Part shown: piece by piece, positions 5,646 to 14,366 of the stretch
Layout: every line of letters starts with the position of its first letter
Numbering within the stretch: the stretch's first letter is position 1
Notes under the pieces: model-generated
The model's input: only the letters and a program-made list of their open reading frames with translations
Told to the model about the DNA's origin: nothing
Databases searched by the model: none
Program-made: the position numbers and the translations under genes
Origin: Rathayibacter_A sp036510655
GTDB lineage: Bacteria; Actinomycetota; Actinomycetes; Actinomycetales; Microbacteriaceae
Assembly: GCA_036510655.1 (NCBI GenBank)
Contig: DATCDQ010000021.1
Span: forward strand, 1-64,000
Reading direction: 5' to 3'
Length of the DNA: 64,000 bases

Positions 5646-7901
5646 CTAACAAGTGGTCTCAGGTTCGGACCATGATCGGCCGCAACGATCATTTCGAACA
5701 CCGCCACGGTGTTCGAAGATATCGACGGGTGTCGTGAGGATCACGAGCTGTTGGGTCGCGCGGGTCATCGCGACGTACCGATCGACCGCTCCCTCAATAC
5801 CTGTTCCAACGATCGCTGCGCCGAATGAATCCGGATCGATGAGCACGACCAGGTCGAACTCGAGCCCCTTGCACGATTCCGGGGTCAACGAGCGGATGCG
5901 GGAATCCGGCCGGTACGCATCCGCTCCGAGGCCACCGCCGCTGATCACGCAGGCGATCCCCTCGTCGTGCGTGGCGAGCCAGTCATCGAGAATGGAGCAC
6001 AGCACCGAAGTCAACCCATGGACCACAGGGAGTCCACTGCTGCGAATCGAGGTCGGCACGTTCGCGTCAGGCAGCACGGCCCGGATCACCGGCTCGGCTT
6101 CGACCATGACCTCCTCAGGTGTGCGGTAGTTGACGCTCAGGGAGGCGATGCTGGCGCCCGGGAGGCCGACGCGCTCGAGGCGCTCCTGCCACGACTCCGT
6201 GAACCCGTGCCTGGCCTGCGCGCGATCGCCGACGATCGTGAAGCTCCGCGACGGGCAGCGGCGCAACAGCATCTGCCACTCCGCGTCCGTGAGTTCCTGC
6301 GCCTCGTCGACGATGATGTGAACGAACGGGCCCGCAAGCAGGTCGGGGTCAGCGCCCGGCAGTGCGGACTCGTCGACCAGGGTGTTCTTGAAGTCCTGCC
6401 CGCGCAGCATCGACATCACGAGCAGCTCCGAGTCATCCGCGGCGATCAGCTCATCCACGACGCCGGCGAGCTGTTCCTGGTCGGCGGCGATCATCGCATC
6501 CCGTTGACGCTTGCGCCTCGCCGCGTTGGGGTCGCCGATCCGAAGGCGCGCGGCATCCAGAAACGGCAGGTCGGATGCGCTCCAGCGGGCGGCGTGCGCC
6601 CTTTGCAGCATCTGAACCTCATCCGCTGTCAGCCACGGAGCGCACGAGCGCAGGTACGCGGGCACCGACCACAGGTCCGAGACAACGCCGGCGGGGTCAA
6701 GGAGCGGCCACGCCTTGGCGAATGCGCTCGTCAACTCTTCGTTCTGCTGCAGCGACCGGCGCACCAGCTGAGGCGGCACGTGCTCGGCGTCGAACTGGTC
6801 GATCAGGATGTCGAGGAGCGCCTCCCAGACCTGTTCGCGGGCCTCATTGTGCGTCGCCGACGCATCCGCAGCGTCGAACGCCTCTGCCCAATCGGCCGGG
6901 CTCAGCCAGCTGTCGGCCCATTCAGTTTCGACCAGCAATCCGGCGGATGGAGGCTTCTCGTAGTACGCGACGGCCGCCTCGACCACCTTCACGAGCTGGT
7001 CCGATGATTTCAGGCGCGCCACGCCCGGATCTCGCTCGACCGCTGCGGCAGCCCCTTCCACGACGAGGTCTCGCAGAGTGCAGATCTGCACCCCCTCCTC
7101 CCCCAGGCTCGGCAGAACGTCGGCCACGTAGGCCAGATAGGCCTCGTGCGGGCCAACGAACAGCATGCCTCCCCGGCGGTGCGAAAGCCGCGGATCGGAG
7201 TACAAGAGGTAAGCGGCACGATGCAGAGCGACGACGGTCTTGCCCGTGCCGGGTCCGCCGTCGACTACGAGGGTTCCGCGGGATCCTGCGCGGATGAGCG
7301 CATCCTGGTCCGCCTGGATGGTGCTGAGCACGTCTCTCATCCGCGGTGACCGGCTGCTGCCGAGGCTGGCGATGAACGCGGATTGGTCGTCGAGCGCTGC
7401 ATGACGCTCCAGTCCTTCCGCGGTGAACGCCTCATCCCAATAGTCACTGATCCGGCCGGTGGTCCACCGATATCTGCGGCGGCTTGCAAGGCCCATCGGG
7501 TTGGCGTGGGTCGCGCCGAAGAACGGTTCTGCAGCGGGCGAACGCCAGTCGAGCAGCAGCCGATGACCCGCGTCGTCTGTCAGCCCGAGGCGCCCGATGT
7601 ACACGGGTTCCGGGTCGTCTGCTGCGACGATGCGTCCGAGGCACAGATCCAAACCGTAGCGACGCAGGGTGCGCAGCCGAGCGCCGAGCCGGTGGATCTC
7701 CAAGTCACGGTCCATTGCCTCTTGCCCCACTCCCCCTGACACTCGGAGTTCGGCCTGGAGGCGGTCGGACAGGTCAGCGATCGACTGTTCGAGGCTCTCA
7801 GCGATGGTCGCGAAATGCGCCTCATCGACGGCAATCAACAGGGGGTCTTGCTTGGCGGCGAGACGGCCAGGCAGAGCGAACGCATGAATAATTTGGGGCA
7901 C
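5646..7901 (-). CDS. helR: HelR-type RNA polymerase recycling motor ATPase (class II HelD, rifamycin tolerance)
   Basis: The 751-residue protein has the SF1 layout of HelD proteins: an N-terminal coiled coil (about 25-85), Walker A GGPGTGKT (about 216-223), a long insertion, Walker B region VHIIVDEAQELTDAEW, a VGDRAQ motif, and C-terminal helicase motifs (LTPESCKGLEFDLV, YVAMTRATQQL). Long stretches such as LDWRSPAAEPFFGATHANPM are characteristic of HelR, which enters the RNA polymerase main channel, removes nucleic acid and displaces rifamycins. The start is GTG at 7901. The upstream palindrome at 7927-7945 closely matches the rifamycin-associated element found before rifamycin-inactivating genes and helR. 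A plain HelD without rifamycin response is the alternative, but the element makes HelR more likely. Confidence 0.88.
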   Translation of the reverse strand: MPQIIHAFALPGRLAAKQDPLLIAVDEAHFATIAESLEQSIADLSDRLQAELRVSGGVGQEAMDRDLEIHRLGARLRTLRRYGLDLCLGRIVAADDPEPVYIGRLGLTDDAGHRLLLDWRSPAAEPFFGATHANPMGLASRRRYRWTTGRISDYWDEAFTAEGLERHAALDDQSAFIASLGSSRSPRMRDVLSTIQADQDALIRAGSRGTLVVDGGPGTGKTVVALHRAAYLLYSDPRLSHRRGGMLFVGPHEAYLAYVADVLPSLGEEGVQICTLRDLVVEGAAAAVERDPGVARLKSSDQLVKVVEAAVAYYEKPPSAGLLVETEWADSWLSPADWAEAFDAADASATHNEAREQVWEALLDILIDQFDAEHVPPQLVRRSLQQNEELTSAFAKAWPLLDPAGVVSDLWSVPAYLRSCAPWLTADEVQMLQRAHAARWSASDLPFLDAARLRIGDPNAARRKRQRDAMIAADQEQLAGVVDELIAADDSELLVMSMLRGQDFKNTLVDESALPGADPDLLAGPFVHIIVDEAQELTDAEWQMLLRRCPSRSFTIVGDRAQARHGFTESWQERLERVGLPGASIASLSVNYRTPEEVMVEAEPVIRAVLPDANVPTSIRSSGLPVVHGLTSVLCSILDDWLATHDEGIACVISGGGLGADAYRPDSRIRSLTPESCKGLEFDLVVLIDPDSFGAAIVGTGIEGAVDRYVAMTRATQQLVILTTPVDIFEHRGGVRNDRCGRSWSEPETTC

Positions 7902-7926
7902 GACCGACTATTGTGCAGCACGACCC

Positions 7927-7945
7927 GGCCCTTGCCGCAAGCCCC
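7927..7945 (-). promoter_or_regulatory. rifamycin-associated element (RAE)-like inverted repeat before helR
   Basis: Read on the minus strand the 19 bp are GGGGCTTGCGGCAAGGGCC. The RAE consensus as I recall it, GGGGCTTGCGGCAAGGCCC, differs at one position. It lies 26 bp from the helR GTG start. CACAAT follows 11 bp after it, 8 bp before the GTG, so the message may be leaderless. RAEs are known to make rif-resistance genes inducible by rifamycins. Confidence 0.75.
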
Positions 7946-8013
7946 CCTGCTAGCGATAAACTGGAAATGCAGGAGGAAGTGCAGGCATCATCCCGTTCCG
8001 CGCGCAAAGCGCA

Positions 8014-8790
8014 TCAGTGCGATTCCCAGCGGAACCAGCGGATGCCGATGAACGTGAACACGACGACGTATGCGAACGCCATCGGCAGCGAATACGTGTC
8101 CTGTGATGCCCATCCGTTCTGCGCAAGGGCGTCCGAGAACAGTGTGATCACGACGCCGACGGGCGACCACTGTGCGATCACCTGGATCGTGTCTCCCAAG
8201 ATGCCGCTACTGCCGAGCAGGCCGAGCAGCACCAGCACGATCAGGACGATCCGGTTGAGCGCATTGACGGCGCTCACCGTTTTCACGACCGCCACCAAGG
8301 CCTGGGCGATGCTCAGGAACACGCCGCCACCAAGAAGTGCAACCAGCAGCACGAGCACAATCTGGGCGACGTTCAGGTTCAGCCCGTACGCAATCACCGC
8401 GGCGACGATAACGATGACGGCGATGACCAGATTGAGCAGCTCCTGAACGCAGAGTCGGCTGGTCATGATCATCCAGGTCGCAACCGGTGTGACCCGCAAT
8501 CGCTGCAAGACGCCGGATTCGCGGTCGTGAGCGACGGCCAGGCTGTAGCCGAGCAGGCTGGAAACCAACAGTCCGATGGTCAATGCCACGCCGATCAACT
8601 CATCGGCCCCGCCGAGGCGGCTTTGCGCCTTGGTGTTGAAGCTGGTGGCGACGACGAGCACGACCGGCAAGAGCAGACTCACGACCGTCGAGACCCCGCT
8701 GCGCAGGATGACAATCCAGTCGGCGCGCAACAGCGAACCCATCGCTAGCCCGAATGGCGGGCGCCGATACGTTCTCTGCGTGTCAGTCAC
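8014..8790 (-). CDS. ABC-2 type transporter permease
   Basis: A 258-residue membrane protein with about six hydrophobic segments in the ABC-2 permease arrangement: a first helix after WIVILRSGVSTVV, the segment pair ELIGVALTIGLLVSSLLGYS, the loop VAHDRESGVLQRLRVTPVATW typical of ABC-2 exporters, and C-terminal helices. It is the membrane partner of the ATPase encoded just upstream; the two genes overlap. GTG at 8790 is favoured because GGGAA precedes it at a workable distance; a GTG at 8799 would add three residues. The cargo is unknown. Confidence 0.85.
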   Translation of the reverse strand: MTDTQRTYRRPPFGLAMGSLLRADWIVILRSGVSTVVSLLLPVVLVVATSFNTKAQSRLGGADELIGVALTIGLLVSSLLGYSLAVAHDRESGVLQRLRVTPVATWMIMTSRLCVQELLNLVIAVIVIVAAVIAYGLNLNVAQIVLVLLVALLGGGVFLSIAQALVAVVKTVSAVNALNRIVLIVLVLLGLLGSSGILGDTIQVIAQWSPVGVVITLFSDALAQNGWASQDTYSLPMAFAYVVVFTFIGIRWFRWESH

Positions 8791-9571
8791 GGATCTCACT
8801 TCCCGTCAATCCGATGAACACGTCCTCCAGTGTGACGGCGCCGTGCGCGACCTTCACCACCTGCGGATCATGCTTGTGTTTCTCAATCAACTCTGCAGGC
8901 GTACCGAGAGTCAGCAACCGGCCTCGGTCAATGATCGCAACTCGGTCACACACCGCCTGTGCCTCCTCCATCGAGTGGGTCGTGAGCAGGATGCTGCTGC
9001 CGGAGTCTCGCAGCTGCTCCATCCGGGTCCACAACTGGCGTCGCGACTGCGGATCCAGCCCGGCCGTCGGTTCATCGAGCATCAGCAGCAGCGGGTCGTG
9101 GACGACCGCGATGTACAGAGCGAGGCGCTGCTGCTGTCCGCCGGAGAGTTGCTTGAAACGTTTGCCCATTTCCTCGTCGAGTCCGATGTTGCGCATTCCG
9201 TCTGCAATCTCCTCCCGTGAAAGGCGCACTCCGTACAGCCCTCCATACAGCCGGGCGATCTGCGCGATCGTCAACTCGGCTTGGAAACTCGATGACTGAA
9301 GCTGCACTCCCAACCGAGCCTTCGCTTCCAGCGGATGCCGCAACGTGTCGATCCCGCCCAGAGTCACTCGACCGGATTTCGCGGCCACCAGACCCTCGAT
9401 GGCGCTGAGCGTGCTGGTCTTGCCCGCTCCGTTCGGGCCAAGCAGGCCGAAGATTTCGCCCTCCATAATGTCGAAGCTGACGCCGTGCACCACCGTTCGC
9501 GGGCCGTAGGCGACCTGCAGGTCGTCAACATTCAGGATGCTTGCGACCGTCTGTTCGGTCTCGTCACTCAT
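8783..9571 (-). CDS. ABC transporter ATP-binding protein (DrrA/CcmA-like exporter)
   Basis: All nucleotide-binding motifs are present: Walker A GPNGAGKT, a Q-loop region (LGVQLQSSSF), signature LSGGQQQR, Walker B LLLMLDEPTAGLD and switch His in LLTTHSMEEAQ. The C-terminal extension ending with GAVTLEDVFIGLTG is typical of ABC-2 exporter ATPases. ATG at 9571 (MSDETEQ) fits the upstream GAGG better than the GTG two codons earlier. It lies 10 bp after the nucleoside hydrolase stop and overlaps the permease gene, forming a three-gene leftward operon. Confidence 0.9.
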   Translation of the reverse strand: MSDETEQTVASILNVDDLQVAYGPRTVVHGVSFDIMEGEIFGLLGPNGAGKTSTLSAIEGLVAAKSGRVTLGGIDTLRHPLEAKARLGVQLQSSSFQAELTIAQIARLYGGLYGVRLSREEIADGMRNIGLDEEMGKRFKQLSGGQQQRLALYIAVVHDPLLLMLDEPTAGLDPQSRRQLWTRMEQLRDSGSSILLTTHSMEEAQAVCDRVAIIDRGRLLTLGTPAELIEKHKHDPQVVKVAHGAVTLEDVFIGLTGSEIRD

Positions 9572-9581
9572 CGCCACCTCG

Positions 9582-10580
9582 TCACTCGGTGCGTTCTCCT
9601 GCCCCGGGCCAGACGTGGCCGGTCAACCGCTCCATGAGTTCCGGTGCCAGATCGGGCTCTGCAGCGAGAACGACGCGGGTACGCACGCCGGGCACGCCTC
9701 GGGGACTGATCCGCAGCATCCGCAGATCGCAGATCGTCTGGCCACGGCCCGGCCCGGCCGAGTCGTCGACCACCACGCGGATGGCCGGAGCACGCACCGG
9801 TGTCACCGCCCCGACGGCAATCGCGGCGGCGAGCGGATCATGCATGGCCGCACAACGCTCCCCGAACACCGAAACGTAGTAATCGAAATAGGCGTCAAGA
9901 CTCGCCGCGACAGACTGCAGGAACGGCGCGGCTGAAGCGGCAAGCACTGCCCTGTGCTCTTCACGGAGCACGTGACCCATTGTCGCGTCGAGCGGGACCA
10001 GTACGATGTCCCAATCGGCTTCGAACACCAAGTGGGCCGCCTCCGGATCGTGCCAAATATTGGCCTCGGCGACCGCCGTGGCATTGCCCGCAACAAGTGC
10101 CGCACCGCCCATCACGACGACGGTGCGAACGCGGCCGGCAAGCGCCACATCGCGCTTGAGGGCGATCGCAAGATTGGTGAGGGGTCCGACGGCCAGCACA
10201 TCCAACTGACCGGAGTGCGCTTTCGAGAGGTCGATCAGCAGCTGGGCGGCATCGTGAGCGATCGGCTCCTGAGGGGACCGCGGCAAACGCACCCCGCCAA
10301 GACCGTTTGCTCCGTGCACCTGCGGCGAGCCGCCGTCGAACAGTCCACCCACCGGATCGTGGGCGCCGACGGCCACGGGAGCGTCAGAGCGGCCCGCCAG
10401 TGCAAGCAGATCCAGCGTGTTGCGTGCGGCCGCTGCCGCACTCACGTTTCCACTGACCGATCCGATGCCAACGACATCGACCTCAGGCGACGCCAACAGA
10501 TACGCCAGCGCAAGTGCGTCGTCGATGCCCGTGTCGCAGTCGAAGTACAGCGGTCGCGCAGCAACGACGGACTCGGTCAT
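9582..10580 (-). CDS. inosine-uridine preferring nucleoside hydrolase
   Basis: The 332-residue protein carries the calcium-binding signature DCDTGIDDALAL (Asp14, Asp16, Asp20, Asp21), LAVGPLTNLA, VVVMGGAA and a C-terminal HDPLAAA segment, the hallmarks of IU-nucleoside hydrolases that split ribonucleosides into base and ribose. The length is normal for the family and no signal peptide is seen, so it is a cytoplasmic salvage enzyme. It heads an operon with an ABC exporter, an unusual pairing whose logic is unclear. Confidence 0.92.
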   Translation of the reverse strand: MTESVVAARPLYFDCDTGIDDALALAYLLASPEVDVVGIGSVSGNVSAAAAARNTLDLLALAGRSDAPVAVGAHDPVGGLFDGGSPQVHGANGLGGVRLPRSPQEPIAHDAAQLLIDLSKAHSGQLDVLAVGPLTNLAIALKRDVALAGRVRTVVVMGGAALVAGNATAVAEANIWHDPEAAHLVFEADWDIVLVPLDATMGHVLREEHRAVLAASAAPFLQSVAASLDAYFDYYVSVFGERCAAMHDPLAAAIAVGAVTPVRAPAIRVVVDDSAGPGRGQTICDLRMLRISPRGVPGVRTRVVLAAEPDLAPELMERLTGHVWPGAGERTE

Positions 10581-10632
10581 TCGCCCAGCTTATTCGCCCC
10601 GCGCCGCCCGACGATAGCGCGAGGCGCACGCG

Positions 10633-12072
10633 TTAGTCTGTGCCGGAATCGAACGCGGCACCTTCCGACGCGATGTCTGTCGCAAGTTCGAGCGCCTCAG
10701 CCGCGGCGTCGCCGCCATTGCGTTCCATGATTTCGCCGGCTGCGCCCTGCTCGACGCGCCCGACGAGTTCTGCTGTGGCACCGCCGATCAGCCCGGCTGC
10801 CGCGTACTGCTCTAGCCGCGCCCGCGAGTCGGCGATGTCAAGGTTGCGCATCGTGAGCTGCCCGATCCGGTCGTCCGGGCCGAATGCTGCGTCGCCGACA
10901 CGCTCCATCGACAGTTTGCCGGGGTGATAGCTGAGCGCCGGTCCCGTCGTGTTCAGAATCGTGTAGTCGTCACCTCGACGCAGGCGCAGCGTCACCTCAC
11001 CGGTGACCGCTGAACCGACCCAGCGCTGAATGGATTCGCGCAACATCAGCGACTGCGGATCGAACCAGCGTCCTTCGTACATCAGGCGTCCGAGTCGCCG
11101 GCCCTCGGTGTGATAGTTCGCGATGGTGTCTTCATTGTGGATCGCGTTGAGCAAGCGTTCGTAGGCGATGTGCAGCAGCGCCATGCCCGGCGCCTCGTAG
11201 ATGCCCCGGCTCTTCGCTTCGATGATGCGGTTCTCGATCTGGTCTGACATGCCGAGCCCGTGCCGGCCGCCGATCGCATTCGCCTCGAGCACGAGGGCGA
11301 TCGGATCATCGTATTCGATGCCGTTGATGGCCACGGGACGACCGGTGTCGTAGCGCACAGAGACCACTTCAGTCGCGACGTCGACGTCATCGCGCCATGC
11401 TGCGACGCCCATGATCGGTTCGACGATCTCAATGCCCGAGCTGAGCTCCTCGAGGCGCTTGGCCTCATGTGTCGCGCCCCAGATGTTCGCGTCGGTGCTG
11501 TAAGCCTTCTCCGTGGCGTCGCGGTAGGGGAAGCCTCGGGCGACGAGCCATTCGCTCATCTCGGTGCGCCCGCCGAGCTCTCCGACGAATTCGGCGTCAA
11601 GCCACGGCTTGTAGATGCGCAGGCGTGGGTTGGCCATGAGACCGTAACGATAGAACCGCTCGATGTCATTGCCCTTGTAGGTGGAACCATCACCCCAGAT
11701 GTCGACCCCATCCTCCTTCATGGCGCGCACGAGCAGGGTGCCCGTGACCGCGCGTCCGAGCGGTGTCGTATTGAAGTACGTCTTGCCGCCTGAGCGAATG
11801 TGGAAGGCCCCGCACTGCAAGGCGACGATGCCCTCCTCCACAAGCGCGCTCTTCGCGTCGACGAGTCGCGCGAGCTCCGCACCGTATTCGGATGCCCGGC
11901 CGGGCACCGCGCCGATGTCCGGCTCGTCGTACTGCCCGATGTCCGCCGTGTAGGTGCACGGAATCGCGCCTTTCTCCCGCATCCACGCGACCGCACACGA
12001 GGTGTCTAGTCCCCCGGAGAATGCAATACCGACGCGCTCGCCGATCGGAAGTCTGCTCAGAACCTTGGACAT
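10633..12072 (-). CDS. argG: argininosuccinate synthase (long form)
   Basis: It joins citrulline and aspartate with ATP in arginine biosynthesis. AFSGGLDTS (residues 17-25) is the ATP pyrophosphatase P-loop. The length of 479 and blocks such as IRSGGKTYFNTTPLGRAV mark the E. coli-like long subtype, rather than the roughly 400-residue form usual in actinobacterial arg operons. No other arg gene is nearby, so it is a stand-alone locus divergent from the M23 peptidase. The ATG at 12072 is the only sensible start. Confidence 0.95.
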   Translation of the reverse strand: MSKVLSRLPIGERVGIAFSGGLDTSCAVAWMREKGAIPCTYTADIGQYDEPDIGAVPGRASEYGAELARLVDAKSALVEEGIVALQCGAFHIRSGGKTYFNTTPLGRAVTGTLLVRAMKEDGVDIWGDGSTYKGNDIERFYRYGLMANPRLRIYKPWLDAEFVGELGGRTEMSEWLVARGFPYRDATEKAYSTDANIWGATHEAKRLEELSSGIEIVEPIMGVAAWRDDVDVATEVVSVRYDTGRPVAINGIEYDDPIALVLEANAIGGRHGLGMSDQIENRIIEAKSRGIYEAPGMALLHIAYERLLNAIHNEDTIANYHTEGRRLGRLMYEGRWFDPQSLMLRESIQRWVGSAVTGEVTLRLRRGDDYTILNTTGPALSYHPGKLSMERVGDAAFGPDDRIGQLTMRNLDIADSRARLEQYAAAGLIGGATAELVGRVEQGAAGEIMERNGGDAAAEALELATDIASEGAAFDSGTD

Positions 12073-12304
12073 ACTAAAACCCTAGGGCAATCCGGGAAAC
12101 GGCCTGCACGCCCGCACGATCCCGCGTGCAGTCGCCTCGACACTCCCCATCCGCCCGCTCATTCGAGCAAATAGGTGATTTTTCCTCAGATTTTGCCCCC
12201 AGTACTGGGTAGGAACCTTGTGCCACCCCAAAGCCGATGTCACACTCGAACTAGGTCGACTCCGTACCGGTCGACCGTCCGTCGAAGAGAACCCTGGCCC
12301 GGCG

Positions 12305-13885
12305 ATGATGCACATCAACGCAGACTCGAACAGCGCAGACTCGAACAGTGCAAGACAGAACAGCGCCCCGAAGCGGCGCCGGTCGTATCCCCGCGCTGCC
12401 GGCGTGCTTGCACTCGCGATCGCTCTCGGCATCATGGGCATCGCGGCCGCGCCGCTGCCCGCCTCTGCCGCCGCCGCAACCCCGACGGCGACGCCGACCG
12501 CGACACCGACGGCGGCAACGCTGATGATGACGGCGGCCGACAGCCCAACAACCGCGGCGGCCGCGGCGACGACTTCCAGTGATCCGACGGACACCCCGAC
12601 GCCGACCGCGACACCGACCGACACCCCGACAACCACCGCGACCGCTACGCCGACGCCGACGGCAACCCCCACGCCGACGGACACCCCGACGCCGACGGCA
12701 ACCCCGACGCCGACCGCGACACCCACCGACACCCCGACAACCACGCCGACGCCGACCCCGAGCCGCCGGCCCGCCGGCACTCCGACGCCGACCACGAAGA
12801 CGACCCCCGGTTCGACCGGGCCGAGCACCACTCAATCCCTCGCAGTGTCGCAGGCCACCGACTCGATCTCCTCTGTCGCGACGCAACAGACAGCCGCTGC
12901 AAGCGCGCAGTTGTATGCTGCCGTCGCATCGGCCACGAGCACCCTCACGGCTGCACAATCCCGCCTGGATGCCGCCACCCGCGTGTACACCGAGACGCAG
13001 TCCCGCTATGACCAGGCCAACGTCATCGCCCGTGCAGCAGAACAGCACGCGAAGAGCGCGAAAAGCAAGGCCGCAGCATCCGTCGGCGAACTCATCTTGG
13101 CTGTACGGGGGCCCAGTGGTCAGAACCCCGGCGGGGTTGCCGGCGGCATCCTGTTCGACGCGACGGGCGGCAATCTCCTGCAGAAGCTGAGCGCCATGGA
13201 TCAGCTCGGGCACAGCAATACGAGTGCGGCCCAATTGTCCGAGCAGGCTAGACATGATGCCTCCGCCGCCAAGACGGCACGCTCTGCGGCGTTGAAGGCA
13301 CAGGCGACCCTTGACGCCATCCCACTCGCGGACGCCCGCTCGACCATGGATGCCGCTCAGGCCGACGTCAGTGCGGCGACGGCCGCGTTGGGCACCGCGC
13401 AGGCACAACTCGCTGCCACCGCGTCGATCCTCAACCTGCCAACCTTCGATAGCAGCGGCCTGCTGAGTGGGGCGACCTGGGTCGACCCGGTGCGAGGCCC
13501 CATTACCGATGGCTTCGGTCCTCGGCCGTCACAACCGCTCGGCACGGCGCTGTTCCACCCCGGTGACGACATCGGTGCGGCATGCCTGACCTGGATCGTG
13601 GCCGCATCGGCCGGAACGGTCGTCGCGACCGGACCGTTCAGCGGCTATGGCAACTGGGTTGTCATCGACCATGGTTCCGGCGTGCAAACGGTGTACGGTC
13701 ACATCGTCGACGGTGGCACGGCAGTGACGATCGGTCAGCACGTCCTCGCCGGTCAGCCGATCGCCCGTGTCGGCAGCACGGGTTTGTCGACCGGCTGCCA
13801 CCTGCACCTCGAGGTGCGGGTCAATGGGCAGCAAATCGATCCGATGCCGTTCTTCGCCACCCGCGGCGTGATCGTCGGCAGCTGA
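12305..13885 (+). CDS. secreted M23 family metallopeptidase with Thr/Pro-rich linker and coiled coil
   Basis: The 526-residue protein has a signal peptide (RRRSYPR, then a hydrophobic core ending PLPASAAA), a Thr/Pro-rich region (about residues 59-175, DNA 12480-12830), an Ala-rich coiled coil (about 180-395), and a C-terminal LytM domain. Zinc ligands are seen in FHPGDD and CHLHLEV, and the GNWVVIDHGSG loop is intact, so the peptidase looks active. Such proteins cut peptidoglycan cross-links; the coiled coil may make it an activator or a substrate of division machinery. Start ATG at 12305 (or 12308) gives the signal peptide; no strong ribosome binding site is seen. The promoter region is shared divergently with argG. 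Confidence 0.88.
   Translation: MMHINADSNSADSNSARQNSAPKRRRSYPRAAGVLALAIALGIMGIAAAPLPASAAAATPTATPTATPTAATLMMTAADSPTTAAAAATTSSDPTDTPTPTATPTDTPTTTATATPTPTATPTPTDTPTPTATPTPTATPTDTPTTTPTPTPSRRPAGTPTPTTKTTPGSTGPSTTQSLAVSQATDSISSVATQQTAAASAQLYAAVASATSTLTAAQSRLDAATRVYTETQSRYDQANVIARAAEQHAKSAKSKAAASVGELILAVRGPSGQNPGGVAGGILFDATGGNLLQKLSAMDQLGHSNTSAAQLSEQARHDASAAKTARSAALKAQATLDAIPLADARSTMDAAQADVSAATAALGTAQAQLAATASILNLPTFDSSGLLSGATWVDPVRGPITDGFGPRPSQPLGTALFHPGDDIGAACLTWIVAASAGTVVATGPFSGYGNWVVIDHGSGVQTVYGHIVDGGTAVTIGQHVLAGQPIARVGSTGLSTGCHLHLEVRVNGQQIDPMPFFATRGVIVGS
12480..12830 (+). repeat. degenerate Thr-Pro-Thr-Ala/Asp codon repeat inside the M23 gene
   Basis: Imperfect repeats of about 12-18 bp built from ACCCCGACGCC and GACCGCGACACC encode TPT-A/D-TPT blocks. 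Such tracts change length by slipped-strand mispairing while staying in frame. The encoded linker would span the cell wall. Confidence 0.75.
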
Positions 13886-13903
13886 GTACCCGCGCGGCAG
13901 CGG

Positions 13904-14302
13904 TCACTGCGGGTCGCCGCCGGCGACCGGATCCTCCAGCACCGAGAGGATGTTCCCTGCCGGATCCGTGAACCAGGCGATGAGCGGGCCACCACCGCGG
14001 AAGATCCCGCGCTCATCCGTATCGGCCGCCAGCTGCGGGTAGCGCTCGAACTGCACGCCCCGCCCGGCCAGGTCGTCGACAGCGGACTCGATGTCGTCGA
14101 CCGAGAAGTTCATCATCGTGTAGCTCGCCGGCTCATGGTTCGGTTTCGGATACGCCAACACCACGGCCCCTGAACCGAGCTTCAACTGGAGCATGCCGTT
14201 GGATTCGCCCGTCTCCAATCCGAGAACCTCGCCGTAGAAGCGTTTGGCCTCGGCGATGTCACCGACCGAAAACCCACTGAACGCGCGTGATGAATCAAAC
14301 AT
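13904..14302 (-). CDS. VOC family (glyoxalase/bleomycin resistance-like) protein
   Basis: A 132-residue single-domain VOC protein: the N-terminal FSVGDIAEAKRFYGEVLGLE block, a central NFSVDDIESAVDDLAGRGV strand-helix, and C-terminal WFTDPAGNILSVLED with the conserved Glu. Members are metal-dependent lyases, dioxygenases or binding proteins; no substrate can be assigned. It is convergent with the M23 gene and stands alone, with a short dyad between it and dhaM. Confidence 0.85.
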   Translation of the reverse strand: MFDSSRAFSGFSVGDIAEAKRFYGEVLGLETGESNGMLQLKLGSGAVVLAYPKPNHEPASYTMMNFSVDDIESAVDDLAGRGVQFERYPQLAADTDERGIFRGGGPLIAWFTDPAGNILSVLEDPVAGGDPQ

Positions 14303-14347
14303 GTGATCACTCCGATCGTGCCTGCAGTCAATTGTTGTGCACAGGCT

Positions 14348-14365
14348 ACGCTGCCGCAGCAGCGT
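14348..14365 (-). terminator. small hairpin after dhaM
   Basis: ACGCTGC and GCAGCGT pair around a four-base loop (CGCA) immediately past the dhaM stop codon. A T-run is lacking, so it may be only a weak terminator. Confidence 0.35.
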
Positions 14366-14366
14366 C

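Noticed and set aside
5967..7007. A 346-codon rightward frame opposite helR
   Set aside because: It lies wholly within helR, which has complete helicase motifs; the antisense product is compositionally biased.
12251..13408. A 385-codon leftward Gly/Arg-rich frame opposite the M23 gene
   Set aside because: It is produced by the Thr/Pro repeat read backwards; no start signal or family resemblance.
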